NCBI GenBank assembly: GCA_012845835.1
Contig: JABAKD010000016.1
Location: forward strand, 7,709,919-7,773,918
Source: Undaria pinnatifida
Taxonomy: Eukaryota; Sar; Phaeophyceae; Laminariales; Alariaceae
Direction of reading: 5' to 3'
DNA: 64,000 bases
This document shows, in pieces, positions 14,201-26,919 of the stretch. Below the pieces are notes generated by a model. That model ran no database searches. It was not told the DNA's origin and saw nothing but the letters and a program-made list of their open reading frames with translations. The position numbers and the translations under genes were made by a program. Numbering within the stretch: position 1 is the first letter of the stretch; every line of letters begins with the position of its first letter.

Positions 14201-16263
14201 CATCCCCCCCCCCTCATCCCCTTCCCCCCCCCCCCCCCCCCCCCCCATCCCCCGAAGGTTGCGGTTCGTGAAGCGGCTCAACCTCTAGAGCTACAGCAGC
14301 ATTGTAATAATGTACCAGGAACGGGTCTTCCAGAATGGTGTGCCTGCCAACAGTCGCGATCGCAACCGAGACAAAATTTGGGCCACTGCAAACGCGCAAA
14401 TGGCGTCTGCAGGCTGTATGGATGGACGGTCGTTCGTTGCCGTGCACCTCCGGCCGAACATCGCCAGCTGGAGCGTGTCCGCTCTGACCCTGGGAGCGAG
14501 CGCACTGAAGTCGGGTATCTAGCGCCCAAGCAAGGATTAATGGATTAATGGCAGCGATGGAGGGCAGCCCCTCGGAGTCAGCGCGCTAGAGGTAGAAGTT
14601 TTCGGCTAAAACATTTTGTTTTGTTTCTTTTCGATAGAGGCAGCCCTTTCGGAGGCTATTTTATCCCAAAACCGTCGGAAAGTTACCTTCTTTTTTTTTT
14701 GCAATATAGCTTTTTTTGGGACACCTATGTCATGGTTTTTGTTCACCTTTTTTTTTGTATATACAAGCTTTCGGTTTGCTCAAAATTCAGCATTTTTTCC
14801 TTTGGGGGGGGTGGGGTATATATAGAGCTTTTTGCCAGTGCAGGGTCGCAGAAACCAAAAGGTGCAGCGGAAGTTTCTGTGCTCCTAACATGGTTGGAAA
14901 ATGTTTTTTGCGCGAAACATGGCTTCGAAGACACTTCGTTTCGCGCAAAAAACAGACCCAACAGTTTCTATGCACTACTCATAGTCCCAAGACAATATAT
15001 ATATACTATAGTGTTCTTCTGCTTCTCCTTTACTTGTCATTTATTGTAAGTGTTGGATTAGATGAGGCATCCTGCCGCAAGCAAAAGGTCTTCGCCCGGG
15101 ATAAACGCCCGCACTAAGCCCACAATCTCGAGCTTAGTACGGTACCGTAAATCCCTATTGGCAAAGATTGTGCCTGAAGACATTATTTTTGCCAATCTGG
15201 GTGGGAGGGAGGGTCAGATTATGTACCGCCACCTCAATTTGTTTCGCATTTGGTCCGGCGACAAAAACATTGCTTCGGAGGGGCGACAGCATACTCCGTT
15301 TATTATCGGATCTCAAATCATGGAAACATATTTTATTCGGTTTTAATTTCTCTCCGATTTTAGTATTATATAAAAATTTGAAGTACACTGCGGCTGTGAG
15401 ATCGAACGTTTCGTCGAAACTCATCTTCGCAACAAGCTGCGTGTAATACTCCGATCGCGCGCATTTTACTGGGTGCGTGTCCTCATTAAGGAGACGTAAG
15501 TCGGAGACTCCCTTTAGAACTACTTACAGCGTAGTAGCTTGTACCTGGGTCAACAGGGCGATGCCAATCAATCTGTCCACCGAAACTATAAAACCCGTTG
15601 CGGCAAGTGATTGAGACCCCCACTTGCCTTGAAAATCTCGCTTTGCGCCACACAACAGGTGCTCCCTCCCAAGAAATATCGCGCTACGTAGGCTCCCTCC
15701 TGCACCACAATGCCTTCGTTCACCTCCACCACTCCCTGAGGGGGGACAAAAAAGGGGTGCGCCCGTACGGGAACGTCATCAGTTGTATCGCGGGTTCCGA
15801 TTGTCATGGTCTTCCGCTGCATGGGGGGGCACAAACAAAAAGCGAAACAGGCGGATTCGGAAGAAATAGTCTGAATTCAGTCTGGCTCGGAAAGACTTTT
15901 TCCATAGGCACGTCGCCCGGCGTTTTACGCTCTCCGCGCCGTCGACAAAAAGACAAATAGCTTGGAATTTCTTCCCGGGGGGAGGGGGGGGGGGGGAGGG
16001 GGGGGGGGGGGGGGGGGGGGGGTCTTCGCTTGCGTGTGTTGTGCGGTGGCTTATTGCGCCTTTACCGGCTTTCGGATTTCATTCGACGGGGTGTAGTTTT
16101 CATGCGTGTTGTCATGCGGTGTGATACCCTGTTCACCTTTTGTTTCCCCCACCCACCCCGTCGTTCGACGCGACGCGGAATCACACACCATTTCGCGTGA
16201 CCACAGCACGTGTGTTCCCACTTCCAGACCCCCCTGAGCTCGTGTTGGGAATTTATTCTGTTT

Positions 16264-16346
<83 letters not shown>

Positions 16347-19300
16347 GCATTTTTCGCCATCCATTCAACGAGCAGCACAAGCTTCAACATCGATCACGCA
16401 CAAAACATTCGTCTAACCTTATTCTTGATTTTAGTTGCAATGTTCCCGGAGGAGTTCGGCTTTTTCTCTCTCTTTCTACATGCGCAGCAGGAGGCTTTCC
16501 CGACAAGGGGTCGCGCTGTGGGCGTACCCTATTTTCTGGTTTCGGCCTACCCAAAGGGAAACGAAGAAAATGTATACCTGGTATGTTTTAATGTTTTTTT
16601 TGTCATGAGTTAGCCATCTAACAGCAATGTACAGCACGACCTTCAACATCGATTTCCCAGAAAACATTCCCAGAAAAGTATCGTGCCCCCCCCTTTCCCT
16701 CCTCCTCCCCCAAAAATTTCTATGTAATAAATGGAAAAAGCGTAATGAGCGCCCAAATGTTGGAGGTGTCTCTATTGGGAGCAGAAACGGTGCTCCGTCT
16801 CGACAGAGATGCGTGGTCAATGGTCTAATGGCTAAGACAAGCAATAAATGAGCGCACCCTTTCCCCCCCCCCTCCCCTCCTCCCCTCCCCCTTCCCCTCC
16901 CCCCCCCGCCCCTCCTTCACCTCCTCCGCCCCCGTCCCCCCCCCCACTTCCCCTCCCCCTTTTCCCCCCCACCCACCCCCTCCCGCTACTTTTTCTCACC
17001 TCATTCTCCGGCGGCAACGTTCTCCATCCAACCATCGTTTCCCTGGGACTGCCACTACCGCTCTCCGGTTTTTCCCTCTCCGTTTTCTTCGTCTCCCTAT
17101 TGGTCTTCTCCACTATTGCAGTCGTTGCAACCGGCTCCTCCTTGCAGTGCTTCGGATCTCCACCCTGCGCTACTGCCCCTTCAAAATTCGGGGAACGTTG
17201 GTCAGACGCTGTCGTGGCGTCACGGTTACCGCGAAAACTCCCTCGCGTGTTTTCGTCGCCGTCCTTGATGCCCCCACTGCTCACGCAAATTTCGTGCTCC
17301 AAAAATAATTTCGATGCCTCTCCTCCTCCTCCTCCTCCTCCTCCTCCTCCTTCTTCTCCTCCTCCTCCTCCTCCTCCCGGCGCCATCTTTAATTCTCTGC
17401 TCCCCCTCCCTTTGACGCCACCGTCTTTGCTGGCATTGGCTGCTGTCGGATGGCTCGCCTGGGGCCCGACAGCAGTATGCGGCGCTGCAGTAGCAGTGCT
17501 AATAGAGGTGTTGTTTTGACCATCGGGATACCGGGAAGATTTCTTGCTGACGCGGTTCTGTGTTTCTGTAGTGGTGGTGGTGGTGGTGGGGCGGGGGGTG
17601 GCATCATGATGCTCGCGCGAGATGCTGGAGGCGTTACGATTGGCGGTGGCGGTGGTGGCATCATGGAGAGAGAACAGGCCTATCCAGTCCTTCGCCGGGT
17701 GTCGGTGGTCGGGGCTGTCCTTGTGACGATACCTGGTCATGAGGACGGGACACCCGGTACAGGGCATCGGAAAAAAAACAGAAAACAACACCAAAAGCTA
17801 GGTTTCTTAAAACAGAAATAACATCAAAGGCTGTTTTTTTTTTCTTGGCATACAGCACGAGACACCCATGAAAAACAGAAAGTGTCGGCATCGTGGAGGA
17901 GTCGTTCAACGGCAGTAGCCCCCTCCACCCCAACTTTTATCTAACGAAATCGTCGGTTTTTGAAACCAGCTTCCGGCCGTATCTCCTGAAACATGATGCC
18001 CCTTGCCACCCCGACGTCATCGTTTGATAGTCCGTCGCAAGACAAGAAAATAAATGAAGACTTTTTTTTTTATAGATCATTCTTCCTCGTGTCAATAAGC
18101 AGACATAAAACGTTCGCAAATGAAAATCGCCGTTTTTTTTTGTTTTGGGGGGGCGGGCGTACTCATTCGATGCTTGCCTTAGTCATCTGGCCATTGACCA
18201 CGCATCCCTTTCGAGACGGAGCACCGTTCCTCCAACGTTTGGGCGCTCATTACGCTTCTTCCGTACATTACACAGGAACTGTTTGCTTATCCTATCCCCG
18301 TCCTGTTTCGCCGTCTGCGGCCACCATCTATCTCCTAGGATGACAGCGATCGTTTTCTCGCTACTCTCGAGTCTACCAAACTCTTCCATGTCACATACGT
18401 CTAATGTTCTCGTCTCCTCCTCTAACGCAGCCCGTTCCTCTTTGTATATTTGGCATTCTCCTACTATGTGAGTCCTACTCTCTGTTGTTGTGCCACACGG
18501 GCACATATTTGTAGCCACGTCCTTCTCCTCCCGCCTACTGGTATATCTCTTTCTTCTTTCTGATAGGTCCAGGCCCCCTACACGAAGTCGCAGTATCAGC
18601 GTTTTCGCGTAGTCCATTGGGCCGTGCAGATACGTTTTCATTCCAACATCTTCCCTCAAATCCTCGCATATCCCTAAGTGTTTCTCCTCTTTCACGTTAT
18701 TTCTTAGCGCTAGCCTTTCCCTTTTTTATATTCCTTCTTTTACTTGTGTCTTAAATCCGCCAAACTTCTCTATAAACAGTACCTCTTCTTGGTCTGCCCC
18801 TACATCCTTCTATGCTTTCTCGACTACGTTATCCGATCTTATTCCAGCTCGCCCTTTTGTTGTTTTCTCCCATGCAGCCCTTTCAACGTTTTTTTTTTTT
18901 TGGGGGGGGGGGTATCGTAGAACCAGTCGGAGGAAGAACAAGACAATCCAGTTCTTAGCGGGGTGCCGGCGCTCGGTGTTTATCTCTGTGGCGGTATATA
19001 CCTTATCAAAAACGGAACATACAGCAGTCTAGGACACAGAAATAAAGAACCCGCCTGCGCGAAGCAATTGTTGTAGGCAATCTAGAGGGCAATCAGCACT
19101 ACTAACTCGACCCGCGCCATGTAGAGGGATCACTCCTGTACGGTATGGCCTTGCCAAAGCGGCTTCACGGGCGCTATAGCGAGGGCAACCTGCACCATTC
19201 AACCGGTAGTTACAGAGGGACCGCTGCTGTTGCAACCCAAATATGCGCTCACGAGTATCTGACGGTAAAGCGCTCTCCGAGAACACCGCTGGCCGCGGGA

Positions 19301-22300
19301 CCCAGCTCCACCGAAACAACCGCTCGGAAGTCCTCTTTCTTGGGGAAAGAGCTCAGCTGCCGCATGGACTCCTGCAAGACCTGCTAAAAAAATTAATAAA
19401 CTTTGTGTGAGGGGTTGTACTTTTTGGGCCAAGCGTTTCTGCACCTCAAAGTGAGGACCTACCGGCCAGTCGGGTACTTTTACGAGGCTGTTTGTTTCAC
19501 CAAGGGCTAGCGAATACCTGGGCTAGCGAAGTGTTTGTCGGATTGCGCGAACGAATGCCATTTTCGAATCCGTGGTTTCGGGTGACATGTTGAGCTGCTC
19601 TCCCCCCTTCCCCCCCCCCCCCCTGTGCGACAATGATGCGCATGCATGCATAAGCTTCAGCGACGATCACTCTCTTTGTCTCGGGAAGAAGAGGTCAAAA
19701 GCTACCTCTGTGGATGATTCCTGCCAAAACTTGCTGTTCATAAATAAAACACACAAATTACGACGCTCGCCAATGTATGGCAGAGGTACCAGGTTCGTAC
19801 GAAATACCTTCTTAGCGGGGGGAGGAAAAAAAGAAAAAAGCGTTTTCTGGATGGCGGGAAATTTCTTTTATTTTTCTCTATTTTCCTGAAACATATTTTA
19901 TCGTTGTATACCTTGGCCAGGGGATTGGTTATTTTATTTTATTTTATTTTTCTTGGGGGGGGGTACTTCTTTGTTGCTTGCCTTAGTCATCTGGCCATTG
20001 ACCACGCATCCCTTTCGAGACGGAGCACCGTTCCTACTCCTGATAGAGACACCTCCAACGTTTGGGCGCTCATTACGATTTTTCGATATATTACATAGAA
20101 ACTGTGTGCTTATCCTATCCCCGTCCTGTTTCGCCGTCTGCGGCCACCATCTATCTCCTAGGATAACGATCGCTTTCTCGCTACTCTCGAGTCTACCAAA
20201 CTCTTCCATGTCACATACGTCTAATGTTCTCGTCTCCTCCTCTAACGCAGCCCGTTCCTCCTTGTATATTTCACATTCTCCTACTATGTGAGTCCTACTC
20301 TCTATTGTTGTGCCACACGGGCACATATTTGTAGCCACGTCCTCCTCCTCCCGCCTACTGGTATATCTCTTTCTTCTTTCTGATGGGTCCAGGCCCCCTA
20401 CACGAAATCGCAGTGCCAGCGTTTTCGCGTAGTCCATGGGGCCGTGCAGATACGTTTTCATTCCAACATCTTCCCTCAACCCCCCGTATACCTCTTAAGT
20501 GTTTCTCCTCTTTCACGTTATTTCTTAGCGCTAGCCTTTCCCTTTCTTTTAATATTTATTTTGCTTCCGTCTTGTACCCGCCAAACTTCTCTATAGACAG
20601 TACATCTTCTTGGTCTGCCCCTACATCCTTCCATGCTTTCTCGACTACGTTATCCCATCTTATTCCAGCTCGCCCTTTTGTTATTTTCTTCCATACAACC
20701 CTATCAGCGATGGCTGGCAACCTCTTTTCAGGCGTATTCTCTACTTTATATTGCCATTTCAACTTTCTCACGTCTCTACTAATACTTGTTTTAAGTGGGT
20801 ACATTCCTAGTTCTGCTCTTAACACTGTATTACTCGTCGTACTTGAGCATCCTAGTATCTTTTTAGCTGCTGTCATCTGCACCGTTTCCAGTTGTTCTAC
20901 GAGCTTCGCGTTCCCTTCCCGTGCTCCTCCTGCATACTCCAACTTTGGCACAATCACATTCATCAGAATACATATTTTTAATCCTAGTGTCAAGATGCGG
21001 GTCTGTTAGGATCGCATCCCTGTGATTTACCCTTTCCCATTACTTTCACTTTGTGTGCATCCCAAAGAGCAGGACTTTCAGGTCATTTTGGGGGGGGGGG
21101 AGGGTTAACTCTCTTCCCCGTCAGTTTTTGGAGTTCAACGAAGGAACCTCAGACAAGAAAAAAACTGGCGAACCTCTACCCGCAGCATGCGTCACGTGTT
21201 TGTTATTGCTGCCCAGTCTCCCCAAAAAAGGCGGGGGGGGGTGCCAGAGCAAAAAAACCCACCGCCATCATTTCGTTCCAGGATATGAGCCAAAGTCATC
21301 GTGACCCGCCTTACATCGGTATGTATACCGTTTTACTCAGACCGCCTTGTTGAGGGGACCCTTCTACTGCTGTTGTGCTTCTTCTGTTTTTTTGCCATCC
21401 GACAATGATGAGTGCGATTCCCACGGTCGCGCCAGGCGATCGTGGCGACCTTATGTCGGGACAGCGCCTTACTCGGACCGCCTTATCGAGGGACCTCCTA
21501 CTGCTGTCGTTGTTGTCATCCGGCGATGGCGAGTGCAAGTTGCGCCAAGCGATTGTCACCGCCTTGTATCTGGAGACCGCCTTAGTCCTACCGCCTTGCG
21601 GAGGGACTCCCTTGCTATCTACCTGGTATTTGTCTTTGCCAACAGCATGGCATGAGCTTCAACGTCGATCACTCGTAACAAAAACATCCCCTCCCCAAAA
21701 AAAATAAAGCAGAAGAACGAACGCCAAGGGAAAAAGAAAAAAAAAAACTCCAAAAAAATAAGTGTTGGTGCTATTCTCGCCTTCTGGTCATGTGCCGCAT
21801 GATGAGACGTTAACGTCGGTCACTCGCACGAAACATTTTGACGAGTGCTACGATAGATAGAGGTGAGCACTTTTCCGGCCAGAAGTTATATTTGTCGGAA
21901 TGACGGGGCTCCTTAACGAAAAACTCGTCGGAAAATGTTCATTCTTGTTTTTTTTCGCAAAAAATATTCGTTTTTTGTAAATAACCTGGGACACGGGAGG
22001 GTTAGCTGATCGATTTTTTTGCACTTTCAGCTTGCTCAAAAAAATCAAATCAGTTTTCTTTTGGGAGGGGGGAGGGGCGAGGTGATAGAGCTCCTTTAGA
22101 GCCCCAAAATCTCTCCCTAGAGAAACTTCAAGAAAACCTGTCCAATCAAAGGGTTTCCAGTCGTGAAGGCATTAAGCCACCACCCTCAGAAGGCGAAAAC
22201 AAAAGTGGTACACTTTTACCGTAGAAAGTGGAATATAAATAAAAAAAAGTGGAAACCCTAGAAAACACTGTTGTGTGTGGTAGATGACGCATGGGATCCC

Positions 22301-25300
22301 GTATTCCCCGCTTCTGAAGAGCACTTACCTTCAAGGCTGCAGGGTTTCGCACGTCCCGCTCTAACGTGGTCATGCACGAGCGGGCGGCAAGGAGGTAGTC
22401 GTGTCGTTTGAGCGAAACTGTCGCCCGCTGTACCGCCTCGTCGGTGTTGAAACCCGCGCTGCCACCTGTGTCGTTCGGTTGGACCTGAAATGGGCACATT
22501 CGTTTGTGGCGGTTGGTGTTTTGCGAGAGGATCCAAACGCCGGACGGGACCATTCAGCGGAAGGAGGTGGGGGGGGAGAGGGGGAGGCGGGGCGGGAGGG
22601 GACCCATTTGTTGCTTGGCTTTATACCACTAATCTCTTTCGAGACGGTTCACCTCATGGCCCTATCAGGGCAACATACCTTAGGTCATAGAAACGCCGCC
22701 AGAACGTCAAGGGTTATTCCGCGGCAGCAGTTCTCTCAGAAAAAAAAATGTATACTTCTTTATATATACGCACTTGAGCTATCTATGCAGATCGAGGATT
22801 TCGTCTAAACTCGTCTTTGCAGACTGCGCGTGATACTTCGCTTGCGCGTGATGCGATAGCATATGACTCCTTGTGCAGGAGACAGCCCGCAAGCTGTTGC
22901 CCCGGATGGCAGGACCCACGCTCGTCAGAACATACCTCAGGATCGAAGAAACGAAATACTCTGGACCAAAAAAAGGAGATCGCCGTAATATCGCCAAGGG
23001 GCAATCCTCCGGCAACATTTTGTTGACGCAACAACGCCATCACGGGGGGGGTAAGACCTACACGCTCTTCAGAAACACACCTCAGGATCGAGAAACGAAG
23101 TTGTATGCCACAAGTTTGTAGGGTCGACTTTTTCCGCCCCCCCTTTCCCCCCCCCCCGTGCGCCTCGACCACCGCCGCCGCCGCTCCGCAAACCTCCTCC
23201 TCCCCCAGCATCCAGCTCTTCCGCGTCTCCATCGCCCTCCTCGAATATTTCTCCACGCGCGAAGGCGAGCTCCCTTTCGTGCACGCGTTGTCGTGCCCTG
23301 TCATCGGGGTGGGTTGGGGCGGCGTTGGGGCGGGTGAAAGCGTTGCCGTGCATGGATGGCCGTAGCCTGTCAGAGCTTAGACCCTCGCATCCCCTCTAAG
23401 ACCGGGACGGATCACGTCGGGTTTTCATCGACCAGGCAGGCATTGGTTGCACCAAGGGGGGGGGGGGAATCATGTCGTGCCTGGCCTTAGCCCTTAAGAC
23501 CATAGACCCACGCATCTCTTGGTGGGCGTGCAATACTTTTGCCTCTGTGGGCCAAAGGCTCGTGAACGCCTTTGCCACTGAAAACCCTTTTGGGGGGAGA
23601 AAATCACTTGAAGTTAGTATAGGGAGGGGTTTGGGGTGCTCTAAAGGGGCTAAACGGATGCGCTCCCCATGCGTGCAACTACCGGTTGGTAAGATAATTT
23701 TCATGAGCATGTGTTTGGTTTCGGACTGCTGCATGTAGCGCGTGGAAACGTTTGGTCGGGTTAAAACAACGAAGAGCGAAATGGTCTTCGAAGGCGTGTG
23801 TCGGGTGAGATGTCTGAGCCCCCCCCCTCATGGCGAGAGAGCCCTGAAAAAAAAAAAAAAAATCCGATTTGAACAGAACCCATGAACGGCCAGCGTAAGG
23901 TACACACACACAAAAAGAAACAGGTTGGAAAAGAAATAAGATCCGACGTTCCGACGATCTTGGGGTAACACCTTCACTACTGGAAACCCTTTTACTTGAA
24001 TTTAGTGTAGGGAGGGGTGAAGGGGGGTTAAGGAGCGTTAGGGAGGGTCAACGTGGGTATATAGGGGAAAAAAAACTCGTATGGACACGAGGCCAGGTGT
24101 GTATGTAACGAAGGCCGGCACAGGGGGGCTGTAGCTCACGGGTATGGAGCTTGGAGCTTGGCCCGCAGAATAGAAAGGAAATTTACACCAGAGCATGTAC
24201 GCGCAAGATGGTGTATATATGAGACGTGTCGGAATGGTTGCACGGTGGTACGTACGACATCCCGTTGCATGCAATCGGTATGTACGTAGAGTATATCGTA
24301 GAGTATAAACAAAAAAGTTGCACTCATATTAACGCATTTACATCTATCTGCAAACCCCCTTTTTTTTACAAATTTACTTGGAATTAGAATAGGTAGGGGT
24401 TTGGGGGCTCTAAAGGGGTTAATACCGCCATCGTAGCATGAAAGTGGTTGACAACTATTGTCTCCCTCAGCCAGATACAAAGTACTAACGTCTTGAAATA
24501 GTATCAATTAAGTCGTTGTCACCCCCCACCCTATATATATATACTCGTCTCGTCTTCCTCGAACGCGATGTTTTTTTTTGTTAGTATACCTCCCACGCTA
24601 CAGCACTGCTTATGATGTGGTATACATTCGCTTTAGCTTGCGCTCTTTCTCTGGTCAAGCTTATGTCGTTCAATATTTTGGGGGGTCGGCCAGTAAAGCG
24701 GTGGCGTGCGTGCTAGAGCAATATGAGCGCCTTATTGGGGGAAGCCGCCTTATTCGTGTCCACGTCATGAGTGATATTCCCCAGAACGTGCCAAGCGATT
24801 TTGAACGTCTTGTATCGGGATGCAGCCTTATGTAGGGATACCGCCTTGTTGGGGAATCCCCTACCACTGTACCGAAACCGCGCAGCTTCCTTGCAGGCAG
24901 TTGTGGACGTACTGACAGTGCAAAGGTTGATTGTATCGTGTTACGATTTAGTACTGACCTTGCTGTAGCTAAAAACAAGAGACATGAAAAAAAAAATTAA
25001 AACACAATAAATCTAGTGCTGGCCTTACTTGCCATTGGCCTTGTTCATAGTTGCGACCATTACAAAGCGCGATCAACAAAAGACAAACATGCGCTGGGGA
25101 TCTATCTACAACGAAACTCACCAGCACAGCCCCCTCCACGAGTAGTGTCCAGGAACACACACAATCGGCCATGGAAATTAAGTGTTAACGGGCGTTGAAA
25201 GGATAGGCAAAACAAGCCTTCAATCAAATATATGTATACTATACGAAGCATACGTAGCATTCTGTAGCACCATGTAATCGTGTGGGGATCATGTGAATGC

Positions 25301-26886
25301 TGTAGTACCAGGTATGAGCAAAGAAAAACTGAACCAATCATCAATCAAACAGAGGTGATACATACTACGGCAGTATGTGCTGTGGCGCCATGGAAAATCA
25401 ACAGGCCACGCGTGTTCGGATATTTTTTGCTGACCTCTCTGTTGCGAGCAGTCTTCGAATGTTTGCTTATTCCACACGTAGGTTCTAAATATGCGCTTTG
25501 TGTTCTGTGACGTTCTTGCTGCGATGGGTGTTTGGTTTTGGATTATTCTGCGTTGTTTGCTCTAATAGACTGTTCGATTATTCTGTGATGCTTGCTAGAC
25601 GTTCGTTATTTTAGTGATCATCTCTTCAACGATATTTGCTGGAATGTCTATGTATTCTGCGAAGTCTGCTAGATGTTTATTTTTCTTCGCACTTTACTGG
25701 TTTGTCGGCTGTAATGTGTGCTGGATGTTGCTTATTCTTCGATGCCTTTTAGCTAAATGTTTGCTTGTTCTGCGTTGTTTTTCGCCGAATGTTTGCTAAT
25801 TCTGCGATGTTTTTTTGCGGAGTGTTTGATTATTCTGCGACGTTCTTTGCTGAGTGTTTGCTTATCCCGCGATGTTTAACGTTTGTCACTGGTGTTCTTT
25901 TCTTGTCTTCGGTGACCTTTCTGCTTCGAGTTTTTTTTTTTTTTTATCCTCCGGCGGATGGGGAAAAATAAACCTTTAGAGCCCCCGAACCCCTCTTTAT
26001 ACTAACTTCAAGTAAATTTGTCCCCCAAAAAAGAGGTTTCCAGTTGTAAAGGCGTTAAGCTCACCACACTCTCTGCTTCGACGTTTTGTTGACTGTTCGC
26101 TTGTTCTGCGTATGTTTTGCCGGATGCTTCCTTTCATGTTTTGACTGACCTTTCCGCTGCGGGCTTGGCCCACTTTTGCAGAAGAAGGTTGACCAAGTCT
26201 GGTTCACCCTCTCCGGGTTTTTTTTTCGCCGACCTGTCCGTCTTGAACGTCCCAACCGCCCGTTCCAACTCCGATATCCGGAGTCCCACCGTGCGAAGGT
26301 GGAGCTGAGTTGGGTTACATGCAAAGGTCAGGGGTACACGCATCGTTAGATATCAGACAAAAAAGTGATGATTGATCGGGATCGTCTACGTACGCACGGT
26401 AGATCTTATTAAAGTTTTGTTGTGCTTCATTAATCTGGAATAGTTGATCGAACGTTGATCCTTTCGCTCTGCATCCAATCACACGACTATACTCTCTTAA
26501 TCTTCCACACTCTTGACGTATTCAATCCTCGTGCAATCCCTCCCCAAAGTACAGGCTTTCGCTTCAACTCAAACCCCTAACAAACATGCCTTCCAAGCAT
26601 ATTAAGATCCACTCCCGCCCCGAAAACCCCAGATTTCCTACGTTCAATCTTACACATGATAAAAGTTCTTTTGTCCCCCACATCGAACAAGGATGAAGTG
26701 GAAAAATGGGTTACAGCCATTTTACCACCACAAGCATTCCACACTAATTTCGAGTAGTTTTCTTTTTAAAAAAAACGAGAGCGGAGTACTAAAAGGGTTT
26801 TAATTAAAGACGAAGAAAAATACATTGTTTCCCTTGATAATTAAGGTCTGTACGAACTATAGGTAGTTGGCCAGAGGGGGAGGGAA

Positions 26887-26919
<33 letters not shown>

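Noticed and set aside
16051-16613. PolyGln, polyAsn, polyVal and polyLeu frames at 16.26 kb
   Set aside because: All come from the (GTT)n microsatellite inside an intron of gene 1.
18183-18695. LINE-derived frame as a host gene exon of gene 1
   Set aside because: The C-x-C..H..C finger, the second copy at 20 kb and the C-tailed 3' end identify it as LINE debris.
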